A DNA stretch of 64,000 nt from Cellulomonas sp. NTE-D12. GTDB taxonomy: Bacteria > Actinomycetota > Actinomycetes > Actinomycetales > Cellulomonadaceae. The notes beneath the pieces were generated by a model that had not been told where the DNA came from, did no database searches, and saw only the letters and a program-made list of their open reading frames with translations. A program made the translations under genes and the position numbers. Below, piece after piece: positions 48,871-57,510 of the stretch; position 1 is the first letter of the stretch, and each line of letters starts with the position of its first letter. Where the stretch lies: positions 682,001-746,000 of the forward strand of contig NZ_AP026442.1 in assembly GCF_027923705.1 (NCBI RefSeq), in the 5' to 3' direction.

Positions 48871-50363
48871 GCAAGGCAAGGATCGTCGTCGACCCGCAGT
48901 TCACCGTCGCCCCCGTGGACCGGCGGCTGTTCGGCTCGTTCGTCGAGCACATGGGCCGCTGCGTCTACACCGGCATCTACGAGCCGGAGCACCCCTTGGC
49001 CGACCAGGACGGGTTCCGCAAGGACGTGCTCGCGCTGACCGGCGAGCTCGGCGTCTCGACCATCCGGTACCCGGGCGGCAACTTCGTCTCCAACTACCGG
49101 TGGGAGGACGGCGTCGGGCCCAAGGAGCAGCGGCCGGTGCGGCGCGACCTGGCGTGGCGGTCCATCGAGACCAACCAGTTCGGCATCGACGAGTTCGTCG
49201 ACTGGTCCCGCCGGGCCGGAGTGGAGCCGATGGTGGCGGTGAACCTGGGCACGCGCGGCGTCGCCGAGGCCGTCGACCTGCTCGAGTACTGCAACAGCGA
49301 GCCGGGCACGGCGCTCGCAGACCAGCGGGTGGCCAACGGGCACGCCGAACCGCACGACGTGAGGCTGTGGTGCCTGGGCAACGAGATGGACGGTCCGTGG
49401 CAGATCGGCCACAAGACGGCCGAGGAGTACGGGCGGCTGGCGCAGGAGACCGGCAAGGCGATGAAGCGCCTGGACCCGAGCATCGAGCTGGTCGCGTGCG
49501 GGTCGAGCAACTCGCAGATGCCCACGTTCGGCAGCTGGGAGTCCACCGTCCTGGAGCACTGCTACGACGTCGTCGACTACATCTCCCTGCACGCGTACTA
49601 CGAGCAGCACGGGGACGACGTCGCCAGCTACCTGGCCTCCGGCGTGGACATGGACCGGTTCATCGAGGCGGTGGCCGCCACCGCCGACGCGGTGGGCGCC
49701 CGGCTGCAGAGCCGCAAGCGGCTGCGCCTGTCCTTCGACGAGTGGAACGTGTGGTTCCAGGGCGAGTTCGGCGGCGAGGACTCCTTGGACTGGGCCGTCG
49801 CGCCGCAGATCATCGAGAACGACTTCGGCGTGGTGGACGCCGTGGTGGTCGGCGGCCTGCTCGTCTCGCTGCTCAAGCACGCCGACCGGGTGGGCGTCGC
49901 TTGCCTCGCCCAGCTGGTCAACGTGATCGCCCCCATCCGCACGGAGCCGGGCGGTCGGTCGTGGCGGCAGCCGATCTTCGCTCCGTTCGCGCTCACCGCC
50001 GAGGGCGCGCAGGGCGTGGTGCTGCGGACGGCGGCCGAGGGCCCGACGATCACGACGGCCGAGTTCGGCGAGATCCCGACGGTGGACACCGTGGCGACGT
50101 GGGACGCAGGCAGCGGCACCGTCAGCGTGTTCGCCGTCAACCGGTCGCCGGAGGAGTCGGTGCGGCTGACCGTCGCCACGCAGGGCCTGCCATCGGTGCG
50201 CACCGCGACCGCGGTGCAGATGGCGGTGGGCGGCGCCGGTGCCGCGGCAGGTTCGGACGAGTCCGCGTGGAGCCCGCGCGAGACGGCGGTCGAGCTGTCC
50301 GAGGAGGGTGCCGCGATCGAGCTGGCCCCCGGCTCGTGGACCCGGGTGACGCTGGTCGCCTGA
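48867..50363 (+). CDS. Alpha-L-arabinofuranosidase, GH51
   Basis: A 498-aa intracellular retaining enzyme releasing arabinofuranose from arabinoxylan or arabinan oligosaccharides. The acid/base is Glu173 in LGNEMDGPW and the nucleophile is Glu292 in SFDEWNVW. Upstream conserved parts are FGSFVEHMGRCVYTGIYEP and RYPGGNFVSNYRWEDGVGP. The C-terminal ~130 residues form the jelly-roll domain. It starts inside the GH1 stop (ATGA) and ends the block 1 operon, which points to arabinose-containing plant glycans as the imported material. Confidence 0.94.
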   Translation: MSKARIVVDPQFTVAPVDRRLFGSFVEHMGRCVYTGIYEPEHPLADQDGFRKDVLALTGELGVSTIRYPGGNFVSNYRWEDGVGPKEQRPVRRDLAWRSIETNQFGIDEFVDWSRRAGVEPMVAVNLGTRGVAEAVDLLEYCNSEPGTALADQRVANGHAEPHDVRLWCLGNEMDGPWQIGHKTAEEYGRLAQETGKAMKRLDPSIELVACGSSNSQMPTFGSWESTVLEHCYDVVDYISLHAYYEQHGDDVASYLASGVDMDRFIEAVAATADAVGARLQSRKRLRLSFDEWNVWFQGEFGGEDSLDWAVAPQIIENDFGVVDAVVVGGLLVSLLKHADRVGVACLAQLVNVIAPIRTEPGGRSWRQPIFAPFALTAEGAQGVVLRTAAEGPTITTAEFGEIPTVDTVATWDAGSGTVSVFAVNRSPEESVRLTVATQGLPSVRTATAVQMAVGGAGAAAGSDESAWSPRETAVELSEEGAAIELAPGSWTRVTLVA

Positions 50364-50489
50364 TCAGACGCGTGCCGGGCGGCGACACCTGGGCCGGCCT
50401 TCCCGCGGACGTCGTCGCCCACCTCTTGACGATCACCAGGAGGGACGGCGATCTTCAAGCACCGACCGACGTGCGAGGGGGCTCTGGTG

Positions 50490-50819
50490 ATGGCCGACGT
50501 GCAGCTGGTGGACCGGATCAGGACGGCGCTGGCCGGGCGTGACGTCCGTGAGGTGCCGATGTTCGGCGGGGTCTCCTTCATGGTGGACGGCCGCCTGGTC
50601 GCGGCGTCGCGCCGCCAGGGGGACCTGCTGGTGCGGATCGATCCCGCCCGCCGCGACGAGCTGTGCTCGCGGCCCGGCGCCGCGCCGGCGGTGATGGGGA
50701 CGGGTCGGCGCATGGGCGACGCGTGGCTGGCCGTCGCGGGTGAGCAGCTCGATGGTGACGGTCTGGACCAGTGGCTCGCCGTCGCCCTGGACGGGGGCGC
50801 CCGCTCCGCCGGGGCCTGA
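50490..50819 (+). CDS. TfoX N-terminal domain protein
   Basis: A 109-aa single-domain protein. The TfoX_N pattern is VREVPMFGGVSFMVDGRLVAA, then DLLVRIDP and MGTGRRMGDAWLAV. In proteobacteria TfoX/Sxy regulates competence, but stand-alone actinobacterial members are uncharacterised. The ATG at 50490 is used; a GTG one codon earlier is possible. It lies 126 bases after the arabinofuranosidase, with no clear terminator between. Confidence 0.82.
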   Translation: MADVQLVDRIRTALAGRDVREVPMFGGVSFMVDGRLVAASRRQGDLLVRIDPARRDELCSRPGAAPAVMGTGRRMGDAWLAVAGEQLDGDGLDQWLAVALDGGARSAGA

Positions 50820-50837
50820 GGGGCGACGCGCCGCAGG

Positions 50838-51701
50838 TCAGCCGCGCGCGGCGACGATCCGGTCGAGCACCGCGTACGTGGCCGACGGCTGCTCGAGGTG
50901 CGGCAGGTGGCCTGCCGCGGGGACGACGACGAGCGCGGCGCCGGTGCCGAACGAGTCCGCGTACGCGCGGCCGTACGCCGGTGTGACGATCCGGTCGCTC
51001 TCGCCCCACACCACCGTGGTCGGTGTCGCGACGGAGCGGAGGCGGTCGCGCAGCGACGGGTCGTGCATGTAGGGGTCGCCGGCCAGGGCCTGCATCGTCG
51101 TCCGGTTGCCGCCCATCCGGGCGAGCTCCGCGGCCGGCAGCGTCGCCGGGTCGGTGAAGAACCGGTCGCTGTCGTGGAAGCTGTGCTCGGCCACGCCCCG
51201 GGCGTCCAGGGCGAAGAAGTCGGTGATCGGCTCGCCCGGGACGTCGATCCCCACGGCGTCGACCAGCACCAGATGGGCGATGCGCCCCTCGGCGTCGTGC
51301 GCCGCCAGCTCCGCACCGATCCACCCGCCGAGCGACGAGCCGACGACCACCACGTCGCGCAGGTCGAGTTGCCGCAGCAGGCCGCTGTACAGCAGGGCGA
51401 TGTCGGCGAGCGAGGCGATGCTTTCCGGGCGCGGTGTCCCGTCCCAGCCCGGGTGCGTCGGCGCGAGCACGTGGGCGTGCTCGCCGAGGTGGGTGGCCAG
51501 GCCGAGGACCGTGGGCAGGCCGCCACCGCCGTGCAGGAGGAGCACCGGTCGCCCGCTGCCGGCCTCAGCGAGGCGGAGCGTTGCGCCGCTGGCGAGGGTG
51601 ACCGTCCGCGACGGCACCAAGGTCGGCGCAGGGCTGCCCGGTGCCGCACCCAGTGCCGAGACGGAGGTGGACGGGGTGGTGGGGAAGGGCTGCGTCGTCA
51701 T
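50838..51701 (-). CDS. Alpha/beta hydrolase
   Basis: 287 aa. The oxyanion motif is VLLLHGGGGLPTVLG, the nucleophile elbow VGSSLGGWIGAEL, the acid VVWGESDRIVTPAYG and the histidine PAAGHLPHLEQP. This resembles C-C bond or ester hydrolases of the MhpC/haloperoxidase group. The ATG at 51701 is favoured over one seven codons earlier that lies in the operator. It is divergent from a MarR gene with overlapping palindromes, so it is inducible. The inducer is unknown. Confidence 0.82.
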   Translation of the reverse strand: MTTQPFPTTPSTSVSALGAAPGSPAPTLVPSRTVTLASGATLRLAEAGSGRPVLLLHGGGGLPTVLGLATHLGEHAHVLAPTHPGWDGTPRPESIASLADIALLYSGLLRQLDLRDVVVVGSSLGGWIGAELAAHDAEGRIAHLVLVDAVGIDVPGEPITDFFALDARGVAEHSFHDSDRFFTDPATLPAAELARMGGNRTTMQALAGDPYMHDPSLRDRLRSVATPTTVVWGESDRIVTPAYGRAYADSFGTGAALVVVPAAGHLPHLEQPSATYAVLDRIVAARG

Positions 51702-51714
51702 GCGCCGACCGTAA

Positions 51715-51743
51715 ATCAACACATTGATATCAACAAGTTGATA
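51715..51743. promoter_or_regulatory. Overlapping TATCAAC/GTTGATA operators
   Basis: TATCAACAAGTTGATA (51728-51743) is a palindrome except for its central AA. ATCAACACATTGAT (51715-51728) is a second dyad touching it. They fill the gap between the hydrolase and MarR starts and are AT-rich, as MarR-family sites usually are. Confidence 0.7.
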
Positions 51744-51756
51744 CTACGATCGTCCC

Positions 51757-52182
51757 GTGATCACGTCCCTCCAGCGGCTCGGCCAGAGCCTCAAGCGCGC
51801 GCAGTGGCGCGACCACCGGACCATGGACACCGCCCTGCGCGCGGTCGGCGTGAGCCTGGTGCAGTGGGACGTGCTGCGGGCGATCGACTCGAACCCGGAT
51901 GCCTCGGGGCACGAGCTGGCCGGCATGACGTTCATGAGCGACCAGGCGTTCGCGACACTCTCGGCGCGGCTGCTGCGCGCCGGGCTGATCGAGCGCAGCT
52001 CGGGGGGAGGTCGTCGCCTGCACCACGCGCTGACGGCGGAGGGTCGCAGGCTGCTCGACGAGGGTGGCCGGGTGGTGGAGAAGGAGCTCGACGAGCTGTT
52101 CGCCCCGCTGGACGCCGCGCAGCGCAGCCAGCTCCAGGACCTGCTGGACGCGCTGACCGGCACGGGACCGGCCACCCGCTGA
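51757..52182 (+). CDS. MarR-family regulator
   Basis: A 141-aa winged-helix dimer. The recognition region is SGHELAGMTFMSDQAFATLSARLLRAGLIER, with the wing SSGGGRRLHHALTAEG. The start is GTG. It lies directly next to two overlapping dyads and divergent from an alpha/beta hydrolase, so it most likely represses both. It could also influence the AAA ATPase gene 58 bases downstream, though that gene has its own distinct palindrome. Confidence 0.88.
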   Translation: MITSLQRLGQSLKRAQWRDHRTMDTALRAVGVSLVQWDVLRAIDSNPDASGHELAGMTFMSDQAFATLSARLLRAGLIERSSGGGRRLHHALTAEGRRLLDEGGRVVEKELDELFAPLDAAQRSQLQDLLDALTGTGPATR

Positions 52183-52187
52183 TCTCC

Positions 52188-52221
52188 TACTACCTTCGAA
52201 GATAGTATCGTCAAAGGTAGT
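52188..52221 (+). promoter_or_regulatory. Near-perfect 20-bp palindrome plus extra half-site before AAA ATPase gene
   Basis: TACTACCTTCGAAGATAGTA (52188-52207) pairs with itself except at one base pair. A further AAGGTAGT (52214-52221) repeats the arm, giving three half-sites in 34 bases. The palindrome begins 5 bases after the marR stop and the last half-site ends 19 bases before the ATPase ATG. It is AT-rich and differs from the MarR sites. The cognate regulator is unknown. Confidence 0.55.
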
Positions 52222-52240
52222 GACTCAGCGGAGGGGTGCG

Positions 52241-53668
52241 ATGAGCGGCTTCGTCGGACGGACGCGAGAGCTTGGCCTGCTGAGCGAGCAGCTGGATGCG
52301 GTACGGAGGGGTGGCCGCGACGCACGTGGTGCCGCCGTGCTCCTCAGGGGCAGGCGGCGGGTCGGGAAGAGCAGGCTCGTCGAGGAGCTCGCCGCCCGGA
52401 GCGAGGTGCCGTACGTCGTGTTCCAGGCGGCGAAGGGTGCTGGTCCGGAACGCGAGTACGCCGAGCTGGCGACGGCCGTGGCAGCCTCGACGCTGCCCGA
52501 CGCCTCACTGGCTGCCGACAACCGGCCGGCGACGCTCACCGCGGCGCTGACTCTGCTCGCCGCGGCCCTGCCGGACGATCGCCCGTCGATCGTCGTGCTG
52601 GACGAGGTGCCGTGGCTGCTGGAGGGCATCGCGGGCGGGGCCGGCGAGCTGCAGCGCGTCTGGGACCGGATGCTGTCACGCAAGCCGGTGCTCCTGATGC
52701 TGCTCGGGTCGGACCTGTCGATGATGGAGGCGCTCACCGCACCCGACGCCCCGTTCCACGGCCGCGGTACCGAGATGGTGCTGGAGCCGCTCAGCCCGGC
52801 GGACGTCGCCGGGATGACGGGGCTCGACGCGATGGCGGCGTTCGACGCGTACCTGATCACCGGTGGGCTGCCGCTGGTCGCTCAGGAGTGGCGCAAGGGC
52901 GAGTCGCCGACGCACTTCCTGCGGCGCTCGTTCGGCTCACCCCTGAGCGCCCTGGTCACCACAGGTGCACGGGTGCTCGACGGCGAGTTCCGGGAGGGTG
53001 AGCTGGCGCGCCGGGTGCTCTCCGCGATCGGCAGCGGCGAGGCGGCGTTCGGCACCATCCAGCGAGCCGCCGGCGGAGACGGACCACTGCAGCCGGGCTC
53101 GCTCGCGCGGGTTCTCGGTTCGCTGACAGCGCGGCGCGTGGTGGCGCAGGACCTGCCGCTGTCGACGGCGCGGAACAAGGATCCGCGGTACAGGATCGCG
53201 GACCCGGCGCTGCGCTTCTGGCTGCGGTTCGTCGAACCGGCGCTCGCCGAGGTGGACCGGGGCCGTCCCGACCTCGCAGCCGCTCGGGTCGGCGCCGGCT
53301 ACGAGGCCTGGCGCGGCCGGGCGATCGAACCCGTCGTCCGGGAGGCGTTGCTCCGGCTGCTCGTCGGCACCCCGTGGGACGACGTGCACGAGGTCGGTGG
53401 TTGGTGGCCACGCGGCAACGTGCCCGAGGTCGACCTGGTCGGTGCAGATCGGCGGCCGGCCCGCAGCGTCCGGTTCGCCGGGACCGTCAAGTGGCGTCCA
53501 GGCCCGCTCGACCGACGAGACGTCGACGTCCTCGCTCGCGACGCGGTCGCGGTGCCAGGTGCGGATGCCGGCACGGCCCTGGTGGCCGTGTGCCCGGGCG
53601 GCGCCGTGGAGGATCGCCGACTCGCGCGGGTATGGACGGCGGAGGACCTCCTGGAGGCCTGGAGCTAG
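52241..53668 (+). CDS. AAA ATPase with DUF234-type nuclease-fold C terminus
   Basis: A 475-aa archaeal-type (AAA_14/ATPase_2) protein. Walker A is GRRRVGKS (37-44), Walker B is SIVVLDEVPWLLEG, and a sensor-type MLLGSDLSMM follows. A winged-helix section is next (GSLARVLGSLTARRVV, DPALRFWLRFVEP). The C terminus has PD-(D/E)xK-like residues (EVDLVGAD, then SVRFAGTVKWR). Family members are frequent and mobile in prokaryotes, with unclear roles; defence or toxin-like functions have been suggested. GGAGGGG lies before the ATG. No partner gene is evident. Confidence 0.82.
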   Translation: MSGFVGRTRELGLLSEQLDAVRRGGRDARGAAVLLRGRRRVGKSRLVEELAARSEVPYVVFQAAKGAGPEREYAELATAVAASTLPDASLAADNRPATLTAALTLLAAALPDDRPSIVVLDEVPWLLEGIAGGAGELQRVWDRMLSRKPVLLMLLGSDLSMMEALTAPDAPFHGRGTEMVLEPLSPADVAGMTGLDAMAAFDAYLITGGLPLVAQEWRKGESPTHFLRRSFGSPLSALVTTGARVLDGEFREGELARRVLSAIGSGEAAFGTIQRAAGGDGPLQPGSLARVLGSLTARRVVAQDLPLSTARNKDPRYRIADPALRFWLRFVEPALAEVDRGRPDLAAARVGAGYEAWRGRAIEPVVREALLRLLVGTPWDDVHEVGGWWPRGNVPEVDLVGADRRPARSVRFAGTVKWRPGPLDRRDVDVLARDAVAVPGADAGTALVAVCPGGAVEDRRLARVWTAEDLLEAWS

Positions 53669-53728
53669 GGAGCTGCACGTGGATCGCGGCTGGCCCCGGC
53701 CGCGCCGCCCGGGCTGTTCCCGCGTGGT

Positions 53729-54013
53729 TCAGAAGCGGAACGGGACCGGGATGGGTCCGCAGCAGCAGACGCCCTCACCGTGCAGGCGGGCCGGCGTGAT
53801 CATCAGCGCGGCGCGGTAGCAGAGCGCCAGCTGTGCCAGCGTCGGCAGGACGGCGCCGAGCGCGCCTCGGGTGCGGACGGCCTCCCGCGCCGCCGCCGAG
53901 CACGACCGGCCGCCCGTGACGACTCGGGCCGCGCACGACCAGCCCTTCCGCGGCGAGATCGAGCGCTGGTACCAGCCGATGGCGGCGTCTGCGGCTCGGG
54001 CGAGGGGACTCAT
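53729..54013 (-). CDS. YidD-like membrane protein insertion efficiency factor
   Basis: A 94-aa protein of the YidD (haemolytic domain) family. The signature AIGWYQRSISPRKGWSCAARV is followed by RSCSAAAREAVRTRG, although the classical third cysteine context is altered. The tail is Cys-rich (GEGVCCCGPIPVPF). YidD helps YidC insert membrane proteins. Normally it sits in the rnpA-yidD-yidC cluster; here it is isolated, so this is probably a second, divergent copy. The ATG at 54013 starts just before the family domain; the longer frame is unlikely. Confidence 0.72.
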   Translation of the reverse strand: MSPLARAADAAIGWYQRSISPRKGWSCAARVVTGGRSCSAAAREAVRTRGALGAVLPTLAQLALCYRAALMITPARLHGEGVCCCGPIPVPFRF

Positions 54014-54131
54014 CGTTCGACGGTACGGAGGTGGTGGCGACGACGCACCCGGACCGCGTCGACCGGCCGGGCCCGGCGGCTGGCCAACCACGACGCGCGA
54101 CAGCGTGGGCGGGCGCCTGCAGAATCGCGAC

Positions 54132-54905
54132 GTGATCTCCGACCCCACGTCATCCGCGTCCGAGGTCGAGGCCCTGCTGGTCGGCGGCCCGACCCTGCTC
54201 CTCCGACTGGGCGGCGTCACGCTGCTCACCGACCCGACCTTCGACGAACCGCGCACCTACGAGGCGCCGCGGCCGCTGACCAAGCTGACCGGCCCGGCGG
54301 TGGGCCCCGACGACCTCGGTCCGGTGGACGCCGTGCTGCTGTCCCACGACCAGCACTTCGACAACCTGGACGTGTCCGGCCGCGCCTTCCTCGACCGCGT
54401 CCCGCTGGTGCTGTCCACACCCGCCGCGGCAGGGAGGATCGAGCACGTCACCGGCCTGGCGCCGTGGGAACGAACGACGGTCGGTCCGCTCGCCGTGACG
54501 GCCCTCCCGGCCCGGCACGGTCCGGTTGGCGCCGAGACGCTGTCCGGCGACGTCACCGGCTTCCTGCTGCAGGGCGACGGCCTGCCCACGGTGTACGTGT
54601 CGGGCGACAACGCCGGGGTGGACGTCGTCGAGCAGATCGCCGGGCGCATCGGGCGGGTGGACGTCGCCGTGCTGTTCGTCGGCGCCGCCAACGTCGGTCG
54701 GTTCGGCGCCGAGCCGGTGACGCTGAGCGGGGAGCGGGCGGCGCGCGTCGCGGCCCTGCTGGACCCCTCCGTCGTGGTGCCGGTGCACGCCGAGGGCTGG
54801 GAGCACTTCACCGAGGGGGTAGGCGAGGTGGTGACGGCCTTCGAGGCGGCCGGCATCGGAGACCGGCTGCGGGTGCTGACCCCGGGAGCGCCCACCGCGC
54901 TGTAG
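54132..54905 (+). CDS. MBL-fold metallohydrolase (UlaG-like)
   Basis: A 257-aa metallo-beta-lactamase-fold protein. The metal motif appears as VLLSHDQHFDNLD (H-D-x-H-F-D), with later ligands in LPARHGPVG and VPVHAEGWEHF. The opening segment TLLLRLGGVTLLTDPTF is typical of the UlaG/YtnP-like group that hydrolyses lactones or phosphoesters. The second His of HxHxDH is replaced in part, so metal binding may differ. The GTG at 54132 removes an unlikely Arg-rich extension overlapping yidD. It converges on lacI of block 2, with nine bases between the stops. Confidence 0.82.
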   Translation: MISDPTSSASEVEALLVGGPTLLLRLGGVTLLTDPTFDEPRTYEAPRPLTKLTGPAVGPDDLGPVDAVLLSHDQHFDNLDVSGRAFLDRVPLVLSTPAAAGRIEHVTGLAPWERTTVGPLAVTALPARHGPVGAETLSGDVTGFLLQGDGLPTVYVSGDNAGVDVVEQIAGRIGRVDVAVLFVGAANVGRFGAEPVTLSGERAARVAALLDPSVVVPVHAEGWEHFTEGVGEVVTAFEAAGIGDRLRVLTPGAPTAL

Positions 54906-54914
54906 CGCGGGACG

Positions 54915-55949
54915 TCAGACGGTGCTGGACTCCCGGACGACGATGCGGAAGTCCGGCGCCACCATGCGGCCGGGAGCGGCGTCGGTGGTGCCCATGATCC
55001 GCTCGAGCAGCATGGCGACGGCCAGCTCGGCGATCTGCCGGCGTCCGGGGTCGACGGTCGACAGGCTGGGGTAGGAGTAACGGCCCTCGTCGATGTCGTC
55101 GAACCCGATGACGGCGACGTCCGCCGGCATGCGCAGCCCCCGCTCGTGCAGGGCGCGCATCGCGCCGAGCGCCAGGTCGTCGTTCATCGCGAAGACGGCG
55201 TCGAACACCGTGCCCGAGCGCAGCAGCTCCCACATCGCCGCCGCCCCGTGGTGCCGGTCCCACACGTCGATCGGCACCACCAGCTCGTCCGGCGTCGCCA
55301 GCCCCGCCGCCTCGAGCGCCGCCCGGTACCCGTCCCGGCGCAGGGACGCCGTGGTGCCCTGCTCGGCCGGGTGGGCGCCGAGCAGCACGATCCGGGTGCG
55401 GCCGCCGTCGATGAGGTGGGTGGTGGCGGCACGCGCGGCGGCCTCGTGCTGCATGGTCAGGTGGTCCGCCTCGTCGAGCAGGGGCTGGCCGAGCACGACG
55501 ACGGGGCGGCCGAGCGCGATGTCCTTCGCGTCGTCCCGGGTCAGTCCCAGGGGACTGATCAGCGTGCCGTCGGTGAGGGCCAGCCGAGGGTCGCGCAGCA
55601 GCTCGCGCTCCCGTTCCCGGCGGCCACCGGTCTGCTCGACCAGCACCACGTAGCCCTCGGCACCAGCCGCGCGGATCACGTCGTCCGCCAGCTGCGCGAA
55701 GTACGACTGGTTCAGCTCCGGCACGGCGAGGCCGATCACCCCGCTGCGTCCGGACCGGAGGTTGCGCGCGACGAGGTTCGGGCGGTAGCCCACCGCGGCG
55801 ATCGCATCCATGACGCGCTTGCGGGTGGTCTCGCGCACGTGGGGGTGGTTGCGGATCACGTTGGAGACGGTGGAGAAGGAGACCCCCGCGGCGGCCGCGA
55901 CGTCGTGCAGGGTCGGCGCGCCGTCTCCGGCTCGAGTGCTGTCTGTCAC
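54915..55949 (-). CDS. LacI-family transcriptional repressor (block 2)
   Basis: 344 aa. Helix-turn-helix LHDVAAAAGVSFSTVSNVIRN, hinge ARNLRSGRSGVIGLAVPE, and a sugar-binding core (PVVVLGQPLL, MNDDLALGAMRALHERG, VIGFDDIDEGRYSYPSLST). It parallels the block 1 repressor throughout. Three 14-base sites with core AACGTTGCAA lie in the divergent region, one only ten bases before its own start, so it should repress itself and the ABC operon. The start is GTG. Confidence 0.92.
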   Translation of the reverse strand: MTDSTRAGDGAPTLHDVAAAAGVSFSTVSNVIRNHPHVRETTRKRVMDAIAAVGYRPNLVARNLRSGRSGVIGLAVPELNQSYFAQLADDVIRAAGAEGYVVLVEQTGGRRERERELLRDPRLALTDGTLISPLGLTRDDAKDIALGRPVVVLGQPLLDEADHLTMQHEAAARAATTHLIDGGRTRIVLLGAHPAEQGTTASLRRDGYRAALEAAGLATPDELVVPIDVWDRHHGAAAMWELLRSGTVFDAVFAMNDDLALGAMRALHERGLRMPADVAVIGFDDIDEGRYSYPSLSTVDPGRRQIAELAVAMLLERIMGTTDAAPGRMVAPDFRIVVRESSTV

Positions 55950-55958
55950 GCCCAGAGG

Positions 55959-55972
55959 TTATAACGTTGCAA
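55959..55972 (-). promoter_or_regulatory. LacI operator at the block 2 repressor gene
   Basis: TTATAACGTTGCAA matches the two sites near 56.16-56.19 kb (consensus TTnnAACGTTGCAA). It starts ten bases before the GTG of the repressor gene, fitting autoregulation. Confidence 0.65.
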
Positions 55973-56125
55973 GCCGTAGTGGCACCGGATCGCTGACTGA
56001 GCTCGTTGCCAGGGCGGCGGCCCTCCGTAGACCGTGGCCAGCTCTGTGGCCGAGGTGACATGCGGGAACGGCAAGCCCGCGCGACGATGAGGAGCACCTC
56101 GACCGCATAGCGTCCCGGCGCTCCG

Positions 56126-56186
56126 TTGACACCTCCCGAGGCGGTGGCTACAGTCCCGTTCAAACGTTGCAATTGCAACGTTGTAA
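56126..56186 (+). promoter_or_regulatory. Promoter and tandem LacI operators of sugar block 2
   Basis: TTGACA (56126-56131) and TACAGT (56149-56154) with exactly 17 bases between are the best promoter in the window. Directly after lie TTCAAACGTTGCAA (56159-56172) and TTGCAACGTTGTAA (56173-56186), two abutting dyads in opposite orientation. Together they contain the perfect 20-bp palindrome AACGTTGCAATTGCAACGTT (56163-56182). They cover the expected transcription start. Confidence 0.85.
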
Positions 56187-56227
56187 ACCGACGATCGACG
56201 AAGTGGTCGATCCGAGAGAGGCCTTCG

Positions 56228-57499
56228 ATGAAGAACACCGTCGCGACACTCGCGGTCGTCACCCTCGGTGCGGCCGTCGCACTCACCGGGTGCTCGGGCC
56301 CGGCCGGCTCCTCCAGCACAGCCTCGGCGGGTCCCGTGAACCTGACGTTCTGGCACGGCTACACCGAGGCCGACGGCAAGGTCCTCGACAAGATCGTCCA
56401 GGACTTCAACGCGTCCCAGAGCGGCGTCAAGATCACGACGACCACCAAGACGTGGGCCGTCATCGGCGACACCCTGCTGCCCGCGCTCTCCGCCAAGCAG
56501 GGGCCGGACATCGTGGCCCTCCCGGCGGAGAACCTGCCCGTCTATGCCGCCAAGGGCGCCTTCGCCAAGCTCGACGACTTCTACTCCAGCGCCACCACCA
56601 CGAGCGCGTCGCTCAACCCGAACGCGGTCGAGATGGAGAAGGTGAACGGCGCGTACTACGGCGTGCCCACCGGCTTCGTCCCCCTGTCGGTGATCTACAA
56701 CAAGGCCCTGTTCGCCAAGGCGGGCATCAGCACCTTCCCCACCACGTGGGACGAGTGGGTGGCCGACGCCAAGAAGCTGACGGTCGACCAGAACAACGAC
56801 GGCACCCCTGAGCAGTACGGGCTCGCGCTGCCGGACCACGCCACCGTCGGCAACGGCGTGTGGGCCAGCCTGTTCTACGGCAACGGCGGCGCCCTGGTGG
56901 ACGGCACCAAGTCGGTGGTGGACTCCGACGCCAACGTGCAGACCCTGACCTACTGGGCCAAGGCCGTCACGCAGGACAAGATCTCGCCGACCGGTCTGGA
57001 CGGCGTCGCGTCGGACAAGCTGTTCTCCTCCGGCAAGGCCGCGATGGAGATCGGGGGCCCGTGGATGGCGAGCGTCGCCACCGAGAACAAGATCGACTAC
57101 GGCATCGCCGGCATCCCGGCCGGACCGAAGGGTCAGGGCGCCTCGGCCATCGGCATCTCCGCGGCGGTGACCACCCAGGCCGGTGCCGCCAAGAAGGCCG
57201 CTGCCGAGAAGTTCTTCGACTACCTGTTCTCCAAGGACGTCGCCACCCAGTGGTCGCTCGGCTCCGGCTGGCCCCCGCTGCGGACCGACATCCCGTCGAG
57301 CGCGGTCTCGTCCAACCCCGTCGTCGCCTCGCTCACCGAGATCGCCGGTACCGCCAAGCCGCTGCTGCCCGGCGTCGCCACCAGCAGCGACATCCTCAAG
57401 TCGGTGGACGAGGCCACCCAGAAGGCGTTGGCCGGAGGCGACCCCGCGGCTCTGCTGAAGACCGCCTCCACCGCTGTCCAGCAGTCGCTGGCCGGCTGA
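56228..57499 (+). CDS. Sugar ABC transporter substrate-binding lipoprotein (block 2)
   Basis: 423 aa. The signal KNTVATLAVVTLGAAVALTGC ends in a lipobox cysteine near residue 22. The mature protein starts VNLTFWHGYTEADGKVLDKI and has the family 1 binding-protein pattern (FPTTWDEWVADAKKL, AAMEIGGPWMASVA). It differs from the block 1 protein in the ligand-cleft region, so the sugars probably differ. GAGAG lies upstream of the ATG. A hairpin follows the stop. Confidence 0.92.
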   Translation: MKNTVATLAVVTLGAAVALTGCSGPAGSSSTASAGPVNLTFWHGYTEADGKVLDKIVQDFNASQSGVKITTTTKTWAVIGDTLLPALSAKQGPDIVALPAENLPVYAAKGAFAKLDDFYSSATTTSASLNPNAVEMEKVNGAYYGVPTGFVPLSVIYNKALFAKAGISTFPTTWDEWVADAKKLTVDQNNDGTPEQYGLALPDHATVGNGVWASLFYGNGGALVDGTKSVVDSDANVQTLTYWAKAVTQDKISPTGLDGVASDKLFSSGKAAMEIGGPWMASVATENKIDYGIAGIPAGPKGQGASAIGISAAVTTQAGAAKKAAAEKFFDYLFSKDVATQWSLGSGWPPLRTDIPSSAVSSNPVVASLTEIAGTAKPLLPGVATSSDILKSVDEATQKALAGGDPAALLKTASTAVQQSLAG

Positions 57500-57510
57500 G
57501 CCGACGCACC

